This document shows positions 22,029 to 34,136 of a DNA stretch of 64,000 bases, piece by piece. Numbering within the stretch: the first letter of the stretch is position 1; every line of letters starts with the position of its first letter. The stretch lies in the NCBI GenBank assembly GCA_907165135.1, contig OU015568.1, positions 10,920,501 to 10,984,500 on the forward strand, written 5' to 3'. Source of the DNA: Oikopleura dioica. Lineage: Eukaryota; Chordata; Appendicularia; Copelata; Oikopleuridae. The notes below the pieces were generated by a model. It was not told the origin of the DNA. It saw only the letters and a program-made list of their open reading frames with translations, and did not search any database. The translations under genes and the position numbers were made by a program.

Positions 22029-24057
22029 CTAGAAATTGATCAGAAACAATGCAAAGACAAAAGTAAATACGCCAGCTGATTTCGAAAACGCTGAATTTCC
22101 TTCATCTTTTTCTTCTCCCTCTTCTGGCCAGTCACGCCCAGATTTGCAAGTGTAAGAATTCGACTCGTCCCAGGTCCTTTGTAACGTTAAATGAATGTGC
22201 AAGCAAGAATAACAAGTACCTGTCAGTTTCTGGAATCCAGCTCCAATCAGGCTCCTTCTCATTTTGCAATTTTTGAGCTTCTTCCTCGACATCTTTCCAA
22301 ACTCGTAGAATGTTATCACTAAATTACCCCGTTCAAAGAAACTTATAATTATACAGGTCTCACCTAGCAATTCTTTGTACGATAGACTCGATTTCCGCTT
22401 CTGCGTATTGAGGAAGTTTTTCAAGACGCTCGATCAGCTTTCCAAAAACAAGAGGATAGCTTGATACATCTATTTACGATCATCGTTAGAAAAAGAATTA
22501 AATATTTAGACTCTAAACTTGACCGTTCCTTCTGCGTCAAAAGGAAATCTTCAGCTCCATTGTAATCCGCTCCGATGCCGACGTGATCCCAACCAATGAG
22601 TTCTCTAAAAACATTGAGTTCTAAAGTTTAGAAATAAGAAAGAACAGTACCCAATGTGCATCATATGATCGACAACATCATCCGCAGTTATGCAAATGTT
22701 GACTGTATTGCCATCTTCGTCGTATTCAACTGCACCTCTCTTGACGAACCCTCTTATAATCTTTTATTGGTTAAAAAGATTATTTCCCTTACGCATAGAA
22801 AACCACCATAACAACACCGTTATTTGTCTTGACCATTTGAAGAACATCATCGGGGACATTTCGAGGGTGATCGGCAATAGCTCGGGCACTTTAATAAAAC
22901 ATCGTTGAAAATATTTTCTTATTGCTTTAACATTTAACGAATATATATACCATAGAATGGATCAAAAACCTTGAGTGACTGAACATCACTGGTGCAGTAA
23001 CGTTTCCAAGAGCATCTAAAAACTTCAATAAAGAAATTTTCAGATAGAGCGCTTTCTTACCTCGCATTGTCTGAGAGCTGACATGTGAGAGATCAACAAT
23101 CATTCCCATTCTGTTCATTTCTTGCACAACCTTCACCCCAAACTCTGACAGTCCAACATCTGTCTTGCTATCAGCATTAGAGGAAGTTACCCAAGGAAGA
23201 TCGCAAGAATGAGTGAGCGTCATGTATCTTAAAATTTCGAAACTGGCGAGCGCGGTTTCTTCCTTGATTTCATTACCTCACCCCAAGATCATAAAACTGG
23301 CGCAAGACAGCTAAACTTTCACCGATCATGTGACCGCCTTCTAAGCCCATAATCGAGGCAACACTTAATCGGGATAAAACTAAAACATCCTAGAATTGTT
23401 CTTTCCCGCTTTCGATATCCCTTCCTATATTTAGCATCTCTGATCAGGGCTTCTGCTTCATTTGCTAAAAATACATTATCATTTCGTAAAAAATCGCATA
23501 ATGAACCTGTTTTGGGAACAATAAACTCATCATGTTTTTCAATCATTCTTTTGGCAACATCAATTTGTTCCAGCGCCCAAAGAACAGCATCCTTTCCATT
23601 CGAAGAACATCCCCAATAGATCGACCAAAATTGTGCACGAAGTTGTCCTTCTTTCGCCAGAGGAATGGTTGTTTGTGAGTTTTGAGGCCAGATGTTTGGA
23701 TCTGATTGTCCTGGTGGCTCGCGCTCATACAGATTAATTTTCGAAAGATCCTGAATACATTGATATAAACTTTGTTAGAATAGAAATAAAGACCTGATTC
23801 TTTGGTGTCAAGTAAGTGTAAGTCATTGGAAGATCATTGTGTCCATCAAAAACTCCATGTCCTTCCAAATATCGATTCGCCTTTTGAAGAGCATCAGCAG
23901 ATGGGGACTGATAGTCTTTTATGCAATCTGGCTTCTCTTTTCTTACTCCCGCCTTCTTTCTTGCAAATCTCTCCAATGGTAAAATTTCATGCGTATCAAT
24001 GACATCCACAAATCTGGCTGAAACGCAGCCTAATGCTACGAACTCAAAAAGCTTCAT
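22029..24057 (-). CDS. Membrane dipeptidase (renal dipeptidase, DPEP family), GPI-anchor type
   Basis: Zinc-dependent peptidase M19 that cleaves dipeptides, including cysteinyl-glycine and leukotriene D4, at the cell surface. The N-terminal signal peptide is [16 protein letters not shown]. The zinc motif is [12 protein letters not shown] (His-x-Asp). Further family blocks are [55 protein letters not shown] and [13 protein letters not shown], all read in order across short introns. [20 protein letters not shown] follows, with the late WKDVEEEAQ region. The C-terminus is hydrophobic ([16 protein letters not shown]) with no cytoplasmic tail, typical of a GPI signal. Start ATG at 24057; stop at 22029. 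Zinc and substrate residues all appear to be present. Confidence 0.92.
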
Positions 24058-24532
24058 TTTCTAATCTCAGAAAAGAAGAGAAAGAAAGTCGACTTGCAGA
24101 TAACCACATTTGAAGATTTCCAAATATTTGAGTACTTATCTCTGAGTGAGAAATCATTAAATATTACGCGCTTGTCATTATTCAAGGAGAAATTTTTTTG
24201 TAGCAAAGTTTTTTGCAATCAATGAAGTTGTCGTTCTGAAAATTTGTAGAGTTGTACTTTATTAACAAATTCTTTATTCAGCTGTCGTGGCGGTTGAAAG
24301 TCAAGAGCAAAGGAGCAATTGCCAATTGAGCCGTAATTGCTTCAATCAGCAGTTGGCAGGTCTATCAACGACTCGTTCGTGGAAATGAGTGGCGAGTTAC
24401 TTGAACGCGTTCGTCCAGGCGTTTTCGGACAAAAGGCGGCATGTCCGAACTTCTGTCATAATCCATTCTTGCGGCGGCCGATTTCGCGCCGATTTCACAT
24501 CAAAACTGGATTAGACAACATTTATGCATCAG

Positions 24533-24961
24533 TAGGCTTACCGGACTAAATTTCAGCCATTTTTTCTAGCTTAGTATAGCAGTAATATGGCCTATTTTTG
24601 GAAAGCCCAAGACCCGGGCTTTCATTTGGTACCCATATCGAGGGGGTTAGGTCATGCCCGCAAGGCAATTTTTGAGGCCGGAAGTACAAAAATAGGCACT
24701 AGAACTCTTGCATCAAATTTTTCGATGCATTTAGGCGATCTAGAACATTCGACAGTCGCCTAAATGCATCGAAAAATTTGATGCAAGAGTTCTAACGCCT
24801 ATTTTTGTACTTCCGGCCTCAAAAATTGCCTTGCGGGCATGACCTAACCCCCTCGATATGGGTACCAAATGAAAGCCCGGGTCTTGGGCTTTCCAAAAAT
24901 AGGCCATATTACTGCTATACTAAGCTAGAAAAAATGGCTGAAATTTTGTCCGGTAAGCCTA
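24533..24961. mobile_element. Perfect foldback element (MITE-like), 429 bp
   Basis: Two arms of 206 bp (24533-24738 and 24756-24961) are near-perfect reverse complements around a 17-nt loop. The ends are TAGGCTTACCGGAC and its complement. The 8-bp direct repeat TGCATCAG flanks both sides (24525-24532 and 24962-24969), a target-site duplication. An 8-bp duplication with TAGG-type ends suggests hAT-derived mobilisation. There is no coding capacity. The near-identity of the arms suggests recent insertion or ongoing gene conversion between arms. Confidence 0.92.
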
Positions 24962-24969
24962 TGCATCAG

Positions 24970-26499
24970 CATACCGTATTCGCCACACGATTACCTTCTA
25001 AGCCATTATAGAACATTATCTAGTGATTTTTCGCACGTTTTGTTTAGACAACTGAAGATCGGATATCAAGAAGAGGAGCGCGTGGTTAAGACCTTTTTCT
25101 TGTGTAACCGACGTTGCTTTTAATCCTGATAAGTTTATATTTGCTTATTTGCTTAGTCAACGTTTAAATTCTTACGAAAACACAGTTCGATAGACTTTAG
25201 GGTTATGGGTACTTTAAGAGTTAGGGTTAGAATTAGAGTTAGGAAGCAACATTTCCAAAGAGGCATGGGAAAATTCTAGCACGCTCTCTCTTCGTGCTAA
25301 CTCTTTTTATAAATCAGTGACAGTCTCAAATGCATGCGAAACAAGGAGCACTCAGATGTTTTTCCGTCGTGTGAAGAATATTTCTGGGTCGGCTTCAGGG
25401 AAACGCCAAGTGGTTTAATCTTCATGGAACTCCTGACCCTTATTAAAAACAAGAACGAGCATAATGAGAAGCGCTTCACGGTACAATGAGTGCTCCACAA
25501 CACTTTTGCGCCGAGAATAGCGTCAGAATTTTCCGAATGAACTTTTCCAGTTCTGTTTTTTTCTTATCATAAGAACAGGTTTTAAAATGAATGATAGTAA
25601 CAATTAACGACCTGTATTTCCTGCAAATCAACGTCGTCTTATCTTTTTTTTCAAATTTATTGATAGCGAATTAAATCAGTTTAGAATGACAGATCTGTTT
25701 TCAATTAAAAATCCATCTTGCTATATTCTGAAATGAAATCTCGTCGGGTTACAAAAATGTCGCCAACACTTATTTTAAATTTCATATGCCCTGCTAACGA
25801 TGCTAAAATGAGCCACAAGACAGGTGTGATCAATGTTTGCAAGAAATGTTCTATTCGAGCACAGAATTATATACAAAGAATAAATTTTCTTGTTGGCTAC
25901 TTCTTGACTGCTTCTTGGTCTTTTTTCTTCTTCGTAAACCAAATCAGCGCATTTTTTTTTCTTCAAGAAGTCGAAAAGCCAAGCTAATTTACCCGAATGC
26001 TCAAAGAAGAAGAAATTTTTCTGAAATTTTAATTTTCAGAAAAAAAAATAATTAAAAGCGACAAAAAAAAACGCGAAAAGGCAAAGTGTTATTGAGCGAA
26101 TAAATGTGAATAAATGAGTCTCCTCTTGAGCATTATGAGATTGGATGATCCGGAACGTCCGGAAAGCTGCTAAGTGCCCGCAAATGGGCGTGAACTCGCT
26201 GATTCGCGGTCAAAAACTGTCATTCTTGGTCACCTCGGCACCCCACTTTTAGATACCTGAAGGATGAGCTATAATTGGAAGCTGGTTTATCGATGCTCAA
26301 GTTCATTAATTCCAATTTTGAGTTTTAGAACTCTGACAGGGAAACTTGTTTAACTCTACTTGATATTCATTACTCGTCAAAAAATAATTATTGTTGTCAT
26401 TTTTGTAACGAGCCCAGAGTGGTACCGTAACTAAAATTGTTTATGATTATCCGTCTAGAACAAGATCGAACGTCGTGTCTTTCTCTTGACGATTGTTAA
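24970..26499. other. Intergenic, about 1.5 kb
   Basis: AT-rich and gene-poor. Apart from the telomere-like stretch I see no convincing gene. Short ORFs at 25297-25503, 25718-25987 and 26055 and below have no coding character or homology I recognise. A GC-richer patch occurs at about 26145-26245. Confidence 0.45.
25196..25243 (+). repeat. Degenerate interstitial telomere-like repeat
   Basis: TTTAGGGTTATGGG at 25196-25209 and, 11 nt on, TTAGGGTTAGAATTAGAG plus TTAGG at 25221-25243. These are TTAGGG-related but degenerate and few in number. They lie just beyond the foldback element in gene-poor sequence. Confidence 0.5.
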
Positions 26500-26799
26500 T
26501 TAATAATCATTGACCGGTTCCTTTTTGTGTCTTCGATTGGCAAGGACTGACGAGAGCGCCCGTTTCGCTGAGGCGGTGAGATTGAACCTCTCACATGATT
26601 TTCTCGGGAGAGCGGCGTCCGCAGCGTTTTTCCTACTGGCTGGCGAAATTTCCGGCAGTGGTTCCATCCCGGCGTCTTTAAACGAAAACATTAAATTAGC
26701 TGCCCGCGTGTGTCAACAGTAGAAACGTACCGATCATGCCAAGGCCCAAGTCTTGCACAGCGTGCGCCAGATCAATCGCCGCGTTTGCATCGAACAGTC
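26500..26799 (-). CDS. Two 3'-terminal exons of an unidentified gene
   Basis: An exon at 26731-26799 (LFDANAAIDLAHAVQDLGLG) has acceptor CTAG and donor GTACG. A 55-nt intron joins in frame to 26500-26675 (DAGMEPLPEISPASRKNAAD … RRHKKEPVNDY) with TAA at 26500. GC-rich codon use and frame conservation across the intron argue for real coding. The upstream exons would lie to the right, in the gene-poor 27-30 kb, but I could not find them. Function unknown. Confidence 0.45.
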
Positions 26800-28510
26800 C
26801 TAGAAAAAGAGCACGCTTATTAGACGCACAAATAATCCACGGCGATTCTAGGGAGCAATTTTGTGGTGAAAAGAAGAGCGAAAGAAAAGCGCCCTGTGAA
26901 CGGATGAAAAAGCCACCACAGTAAATGCTGGGTGTTATATGATTTTTCAGCGAGAAACGTGATACAAGTGAAAGTGCTCATTACCGCCAGAGATCTTGTC
27001 CTAAGATTGTCGACTAGACTTTGACATTGGTTGTCTAAGATTTTCGATAAGACTTAGCCACGAATGTCAAGCTCGTCTCCTCGACAATCTCCTTCTAGGG
27101 ACTGAAAACATACTGAGAAACAACCCCGTTTTTTAGGAAAAAACGCGGTATAAACTCAAGTGACTTAATTTGAAGTTTTTTATTTAGAGCGCAATTTCAC
27201 GGAGGATGTGCTCTTCATCATGCTTTACCGCCCTGTGGTCTCCTCTTGTACAATATTCCTTTTAAAAACCGACGGATAACTTGAAAACGCATGCATGGTG
27301 TCTAACAGTTAACCTCACACTTTTTAACTTGGTGAACTCTAAACTGAGATTTTAAAACGTCAAGACTCGGTGTATAATGCTATTTGAACTATGCAAAGAA
27401 AAGGGGAGGAAAAGTAGCTTCTATGACCAAAAAAGAGCTTGAAAACCAAGCAAAGTATTTTTTGTTTTCTAAAAAGCAATTTTCGAATTTTCGCGCTGAC
27501 AAAAAGTTTATTCAATTTTGGACATTTTGCCACTTACTGAGTCAGTGATTCCAACTCACTTGATAGGGGACGAAATAAAATTCATTTGAAAAGTGACGTG
27601 TGTCTGAGACTAGGTTAGAATTCAATTCTATGCGGTGGTTGAAGGAAATTTCGCACCTGCGACTGGGCGAGTTATCTCAATCGGAAAGGTGACGCGCGCG
27701 CGGTTCAACAAACCACTTTTTTAGGAAAAAAAAATTGATAGCTTTGCACGTTAACTTCGACTTTCCTGCTAAAAATAGCCATTACTTTCACGATAGCTCT
27801 TAAGAGTTTCGACCGCTTTTGTCTTCGCCCCATAACAGCCTCTCAATCAACCTTTATCTTTTACAATAACCACATAAAATAAATCTATTGGAAAAAGAAA
27901 TTTCGAGCCTATTTTGATATTTTACAAAAAATGAATGTTTTCTCTAAATATTTGATTTGCGCAAAAAAAAACATGTTTTAGTTGGTTGATCCATTTTTCT
28001 CAAAACGTGTTCTTAGGACGACAGGGATGCTAAAAATAATTGCCTTCTCATGAAAACATGATCTTTTAAAGGAACTTGTTATCGATTCGAAATGTTCTTT
28101 GATTTCAAAAATTACCAGAAATCGTTGAAAATTATCGTAGCTGTCGAAACGTATATTTTTCCCCGTGACACGTTTGTCATAAATCTTGACTTTTCGAAGT
28201 CCTAATACAAGACATTCGAAATCCAAAGATTATGTGGTGCCGTCATTCTCACGTATTCTCAAGATTAGCTCATCGGCTAACATGACATTCTTACGACACT
28301 CAAGAGACTGTTGGACGCAATTTTTGGGTCGAGATTACGTGTGGATTATTGTTCAAATTATAGATTTGAAGACGAGTTTTTGAATCCCCGTATTTTGAAA
28401 AGATCAGCATTTCAGCAATTTTTTCTCACAGGCAATTCCTCAATTTATACTGACAACAATTTCTAAGCTGTAAATTCAGTTTATAAAACCTCGTCATTGC
28501 CCTTTAAACT
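26800..28510. other. Gene-poor stretch, 1.7 kb
   Basis: AT-rich with short GC patches (for example 27650-27710, which contains GCGCGCGCGG). The only longer ORF, 27978-28226 minus, has no features I can support. It may be intron or intergenic sequence of the flanking orphan exons. Confidence 0.4.
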
Positions 28511-28868
28511 GCTGATAAAAATGGCCCGGATGACGACTGGAGTCCAGGACTTGACATCCCCGCGAAATATTTAGTAAGAACAGCCTTATCGAAGGTGTTA
28601 TCGCCAGTATCGTCTTTCAGTTCAAAACTTGGGGGCCACGTTATGTTTTCTAATCTTGTTGCAGGAAAAAGTGTTTCCGATGAGTGACGAGGGCGCCGAG
28701 GAAACCGTTCCCGATTTCGATCAAAGTGCCCACGTGTGCAGCATCAATCAACTGCTCAAGCACACTTACCGAGGCCAGATTGAGCTGACATCATCCGAAG
28801 CGACAATTGCAACGTTCAAACATTCCAGAAGCAAAATAAAAACCGGGAAAATCGAAGGAATTTTCTAA
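28511..28868 (+). CDS. Orphan exon pair of an unidentified acidic protein
   Basis: An upstream segment ending at 28573 reads NGPDDDWSPGLDIPAKYL. A GT-AG intron (28574-28664) joins it in frame to EKVFPMSDEGAEETVPDF and HVCSINQLLKHTYRGQIE, stopping TAA at about 28866. An internal ATG gives MSDEGAEETV. The 5' boundary is unclear, as no acceptor or ATG is evident just upstream. Balanced codons and frame continuity suggest real exons, possibly of a gene with larger introns. Function unknown. Confidence 0.4.
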
Positions 28869-30202
28869 TCTCTATCCCAAAAGACTGTTTGCACCCTCAA
28901 AAATATGACTTCCTTACCATCATGACGCAACTGCCTTATAAACTTCGACCAAAAAATAAAAGCACTTCGCGATAAGATTATTTCAAAAGTTTTCGGCTTT
29001 AAAAAACGCTTGAAACTATCAGATTTCTGGCTATTACAAGCAGCGACATTAGAGGTCTTTTAGTTCACACAACCTTGCCCGATAAATCAACCACTATCTC
29101 AAAAAAAGAAAAGGGCCGAAAAGTTTGGATTTTAAAAGCTTAAAAAGTGATAAAACAGCTTGCGACTGCGAACCGCACGTGTCTAATCCTAGACAATTTC
29201 TTGAGAAACAGATCTAACGTGCGAAGGTAGTTAAAGGCCTGAAGGTAGCTTAGTTTGTAAGTTGGCGGTTCAAGCGTGAGGCCTCAATTAGAAGTACTTT
29301 TAAGGAGGATCAGTAGAGAGGTTGAACTGTTTCTAGAAGAAACGTTAACAATTAGAAGCAAATCCTGCTTTTTGGCAGTTTACTGGTTTTCCAAAACCAA
29401 CTTTATCCTCCAGAGCGCGGATTAGCCAAACCTCGAGATGATCGAATTTCAGTCCACTCGAATAAAACGTTTCTCTCTCGTTTTACTAACTATGTTCACC
29501 GAATGAAATTATACTTAAAATTGCATAACGATCCAAGTTCTTTATTAACTAAGATATGGAAATAGCCACAATTACAGTATATCATAGTATCATCCTCTTT
29601 TCTTAGTTGTCAATCAAAAATTAAAATAGCCCATTGTTCTCATACAATTGTATTCTTATAAAGGATATTTTAGTATGATGGAATGTTCCACTTTGTATTT
29701 GAGGAATTGAATTGGATGAGCAATAAATATTGTTTTTGGAAAGATTTTGCTGCTTTGAATAAAAAGGCACCCGAAAAATTGTTAACCCCCTTCTTCGCTT
29801 ATTTATTAAATAAAAAAGAACTGTCTACTGTCGCAGAATTCTTAGTATAAGTACCTTTCGAAGATCTTCGAGCTCTCTGATTAACCTTCGATTTCATCTT
29901 TTTCTTTTACACTTTCAAAAAATCGAGCACTTTGCTTTGGAAGCGATCCCAAGAAGAAATCTGCTGAGGAGGAACATTGTCGCGGGGGCGCCGCAGCGCC
30001 GCGAAGAATATGAGATTTCGCGATCGGAGAAATTCGCGCACATCGCTGGAAACTTGCGGCCTGGATTTATTATTTCCCTTCAATGCATAAAGTTATGAAA
30101 ATACATGGTGTAATGTAAAAATTTCTTTATTAAAAATAAGACGGGAGAAGGTTTCAGTGCAGTGAAAAGGTGAAATAGTGATCTCTCTCTCGCTCTTGAT
30201 TT
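28869..30202. other. Intergenic, about 1.3 kb
   Basis: Mostly AT-rich. A short GC-rich patch at about 29980-30060 (with GCGGGGGCGCCGCAGCGCCG) stands out; it may be regulatory or a decayed exon. No RNA gene or repeat seen. Confidence 0.4.
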
Positions 30203-31030
30203 TCAAAAGTAGTGGTCGCCTCTTTTTGATCGGAAGCCTTCCCATTCCTTGTCTAAAAATGAATGTTAAAAAGTCCAAGATTTTTATAATTATTTTACCC
30301 TTCATGGACAGGTCATGAAAAGAGTTGGCAAGTCGTGTCATCGTTGATGTTCTCCGAGGTCGCCACAATTCTTCCATGTCGATGACACTCTTGAAAAAAC
30401 ATTAGAAAATGATTTATATTGTAATGAATTAGTACTTACCGGCATTTCCTGATCGGTAGGTACGATGCAGTCTGGAAGTGGCTGTTTTTCTTCTCTCGTC
30501 GCCACCGTCTCCGAAGATGAGTTCAATTCGATTCTCTCGCCAGTTATCGGAGAAGAATTCGCAGCAGGAGTCCGCAGCAAGCTATGCGGATGTTGCTCAG
30601 GCATCAACACCCCATGTGGCGTAGAAGGCGGCATCACCAATCCGTGAGGATGAGACATTGAAGTCGACAAGCGAGGGTAGTCAGGCGGCATCACATTCGG
30701 GTGAGCGTTGTAGATCGGCATCGCCAGATTTGGCGTCGAAGTAAAAGTCGGATATCCTCGCGTATCATAGCCAGTGTGAACCATCTGCTGTCCGTGATAC
30801 CCAGCAGGCTGTACAATTTGTGGCTGACTTTCTCTGCCCACAGGAAAGTACATCTGCGGGTACGCCGAATAGCTGTGCGGGAGATAGTTCTCATTCTGGC
30901 TTCCTCTCCGATCTTTCCTAAAAAATTTAGTAGTTAAGCCCAGAGTCGGAAGGCTTCTTAGGATAGCTTACCTCTCTTTTGATTTCTTTCTCTTCTCCCT
31001 AAGCTTCTCAAAGTATCTAGCGAAGTTCAT
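30203..31030 (-). CDS. Disordered His/Pro-rich protein, unidentified
   Basis: ATG at 31030 opens a basic helix (MNFARYFEKLREKRKKSKER). A GT-AG intron leads to a long low-complexity exon with repeated Pro-His motifs (MSHPHGLVMPPSTPHGVLMP, EQHPHSLL). The sequence then reads TREEKQPLPDCIVPTDQEMP, and after another intron SVIDMEELWRPRRTSTM. A last intron (46 nt) leads to DKEWEGFRSKRGDHYF and TGA at 30203. Four exons share one frame. No known domain is visible; the basic start and Ser/Pro tail suggest a nuclear or scaffold protein. It lies just outside the duplicated block. Confidence 0.6.
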
Positions 31031-31974
31031 TTTTCAAATAAAAACTGAAGGCTAATTTTTCTGGATTTATATTTTTAGTATTGATGGACTGGTTGGTCCG
31101 CAATTGGTCTCAAAATTTTTCGAGTCTGCCCACGTTGACCAAAGCGCCAATGAAAAAAGTTAGTGATTCCTGCGATAACCTTTTAGACCCAAAGAACGAA
31201 CCATTACCTTGAAAGATTTTCGTCAACCGATTTCGGACGTTAAAAAATATTCCGAAAAGTGTGCGGGCTAATTAGCGTTATCAGGCAATTATCCTTGTTT
31301 TACAATCATTTCCGGGGTAAAACATCCCGTAAATTCAAACAACTGCATTTCAAATTACATTCCACTTGCTACCAGTAGCTACGCAGTTATATTGTCAAGC
31401 TAAACAAAATACGTCGTTAAACAAATTATGTATTTATTTCTCCCTCCAGACATGCAGATTCTGCATTGCAGAATATCAAGGACTACCAGCTGGGCTAACG
31501 TAACCCAGCCTTCCGTAAGTGCGTTTCTCCAGCATCTCATTACTATAAATATTTAGTAAATAAGCTGTCGCTTCTAATAAAAATTCCGACGTAATCTCAG
31601 AGCGTCGGAGTATTTGTAAATCTGTTCTAGTGCCCCGTCATCAAAATTAAATCAACGGAAGAGAAGGAGAGTAGTCAGACATTTACAGCTTTCTTCGTAA
31701 TAGATTAGCAGCTTGAATTTTAGATTTAGAATTTTAGAAAGAATAACGACTTTGATCTTTAATAATATTTGACAAAGATACATGTTTCTTGTCAAAGAAA
31801 ACAAATAATGAAAAGTGACCTTTCCTTGGTAGGAGAAAAAGCTTCAGTGCCTGCCTATAAAAGTCCTGTAAATAGACGGTTGCCATGATCCGGTTCCTTA
31901 TGGATTCCCTAGTCAAATAGAGAGCCAGATACGGACCGAGATAGTAACTGCGGAGGGCTAATTTTGCGGAGAAA
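31031..31974. other. Intergenic, crossing the left edge of the duplication
   Basis: Promoter side of the plus-strand MGC coiled-coil gene. A pair of inverted motifs occurs near 31445-31515 (CTGGGCTAACG and CGTAACCCAG adjoin). A hairpin-like CCGACG…CGTCGG surrounds 31590-31608. No gene found. Confidence 0.45.
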
Positions 31975-32447
31975 ATGGGATGCGAAAGCTCAAAAGTAGC
32001 AGATGTAGAAGTTCCGGAGTCAAATATTTTCGATGACGCGCCGAGAGAACCTACCACCGGTAATTCTAGCGCAGAAAAGCATCCCAACGAGGTAAATTGT
32101 TTCTTATTTGTTTACGAATTGAACTTCAGCCTCAACAAATAATCGAAGACCTTCTCGAGAAGAACAAGAACTTGCACCTCCGAACTGAGCAGCTTTGGAA
32201 AATCATAGAGGACCAATCGGACTGCATCAAAAAAGCGGAAGAAGCGCAGAACGAGCAAAAACGACTGATTGAAGAAGCTTTTGAGACAATCCGTCGAGAA
32301 GCTCCAGAAGCGTCTGCTCCAACAATGACTGCCTTGAACACTCAGAGAGATCATTGTCATCAAACTAGCCTGCGATTTTTCCAACACATGCAGCAAATTC
32401 ACGAGTATCCGCCTAGGGATGATAATCTTTATCCTGTATTAAATTAA
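31975..32447 (+). CDS. Small N-myristoylation-type coiled-coil protein (left copy, intact)
   Basis: The start MGCESSKVADVEVPES has Gly2, Cys3 and Ser6, the pattern for N-myristoylation plus palmitoylation and so membrane attachment. Exon 1 ends AEKHPNE; a 38-nt GT-AG intron is followed by a coiled coil (QQIIEDLLEKNKNLHLRTEQ, AEEAQNEQKRLIEEAFETI) and a Cys/His-containing tail ending DDNLYPVLN. About 144 aa. Family not recognised. The right-hand copy has a 1-nt shorter A-run and is frameshifted, so this copy defines the protein. Confidence 0.65.
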
Positions 32448-32457
32448 AACACAAAAT

Positions 32458-32628
32458 ATGTCGTTTTTAACTTTATTTTTTTTTCAATCAATGGAACTTC
32501 CATCATGGAAGACAGATATTATGGGAGGATTAAAGGAAGCATCTGTTATAGCAGTGATACCAGAAACTCTGGTAAATTGGAAGCGGAAATTTAAACCTAG
32601 TTTTTGTTTTTATAAATACAGCTCATAA
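32458..32628 (+). CDS. Short ORF (56 aa) just downstream of the MGC gene, doubtful
   Basis: Opens 11 nt after the preceding stop with MSFLTLFFFQSMELPSWKTD and ends KPSFCFYKYSS. It is conserved in the right copy only because the whole block is duplicated. It could be a second cistron or part of the 3' UTR; there is no homology I recognise. Confidence 0.2.
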   Translation: MSFLTLFFFQSMELPSWKTDIMGGLKEASVIAVIPETLVNWKRKFKPSFCFYKYSS

Positions 32629-32642
32629 ACGGAAAGTCTTCA

Positions 32643-34136
32643 TTACAAAGCCATCGCATCCATGGGATTTGGCTCGTCAGGTTCTGGTTCGTGCTGCTTG
32701 CTTGCGAAGAATTTCTCCTTTTCGAACTTGAGTTGCTCTGCTTGAAGCTGGTTGGCTTCTTTTAGCAGTTTGTTGCGTTCGTTTTCGATCATGTTGAGTC
32801 TGTTCATTTGAGACTCCATGTTCATTTGGTGAATCCTTCCTTCTGCTCGGGCACCTTCCATGGCTTCGGCAAGTCGCTGAAGGAGCTTTGAATTGGTTTC
32901 TTGTTTGTTTTAGTAAAAAGAGTTTACGATCTATATAATATAGACTGTAACATGGCTAAATACATCAAGGTCGTAAAAGTTAACCAACTTAATAAACAAG
33001 CAATTTAAGAAACCGTTCCTTGAGAGCTTGATTAGATGAAAGAGCTTCGGCACCAGAGCTCTCCTTATTCAAGTTTGTATTGTTGATCATCTCGATCTCC
33101 TCGTTGTTGTCAGGTTCGTTCTCCATCGGCGAGTGGTCGATTGAAAATGGAAAAGAATAAACGCTTCCAACGAAAGAGCCTTTATCTCTGAAGAAGCAAT
33201 TTTAATTTCAAATACTTTATAGCTGGCGTTATATAAATGCTGTGACATAAAAAGTTATAAAAATAGATAGAGACGACGCCTGAAAGGATGAGGATTAATT
33301 GGACATAATTGGAGAAAAAGTACGAGTAATTTGAATTCTACAATCTGCTTACTTTTGGGGTCGGTAGATTTGCTTGAAAGCATGGTAGTGACGCATCTGC
33401 TTGACCTCTTCAAAGTTTTGCGTTTCATGGGCCTTGTGGAGTTTCTGTAGGTAAACCTTCTTTAGATTTCGATATTTTTGAGATGCGTCTCCCTGTGCCA
33501 AAGGCCCGTACTCGCTGAACAGATCGGTTCGCTCGCTGATGACTTGATTGAGTCGACGCGCGCAGTCCCGCCAGAACTCGGACTTTGTTATTCGCGGTGT
33601 GCCGTCCGTGGAGATACGAGCGTTCGCCGGCTCATTGTCGCGGAAGATCTGAGAATAATTGTTTATGACCGGCTGGTCAGACGCTCGAGCGGCATCATCA
33701 AAAGGAATCAATGGAACGCTTCCCGATGAGTCATATAAATTCATGAAATAGTTTTTAATGAATAACTTACATGTCGGTTTTCAAGCGAGTATTTCATCAG
33801 CTCGACTTCAAGAAGATAGTCACCCGGCTTCCAAATTGATTCGTTTGGTTTCATGGGTTTCAGAGTCGGTGGAGCTGCAGTCGGTGATTCCTTCGCGTCC
33901 ATTGCTGCTTGCCAAACAACGAGATCATTCATCAGCACTTGATTGACGGATGAGCCCAGTAAAATATTTGGCTGTGTGGTTACCCTAACTGTTTTTTGAG
34001 AATTCTCGGTTGTTATCGCAGGCTTTGTTAGACCGGTTGGCAGAGGGTAGATCTCAATGGCTCTGAATAAAAGAGTTAGTCAACCAGTAGACGAGATAAA
34101 GGAAGTAAGCTGTTCCGTTTTACGCTCGGGAAACAT
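32643..34136 (-). CDS. SANT/MADF-like DNA-binding-type protein with C-terminal coiled coil (left copy)
   Basis: ATG at 34136 (MFPERKTEQ); the first intron (34063-34110, 48 nt) fits only GC-AG. Following exons give AIEIYPLPTGLTKPAITT and DLVVWQAAMDAKESPTAAPP, then a three-helix segment with spaced aromatics (KSEFWRDCARRLNQVISE, LFSEYGPLAQGDASQKYRNL, KKVYLQKL) typical of Myb/SANT-like or MADF domains. An acidic linker (SPMENEPDNNEEIEMI) and a coiled coil (NRLNMIENERNKLLKEANQ) end at DAMAL, TAA 32643. It probably binds DNA or chromatin. Domain assignment is by pattern only. Confidence 0.6.
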
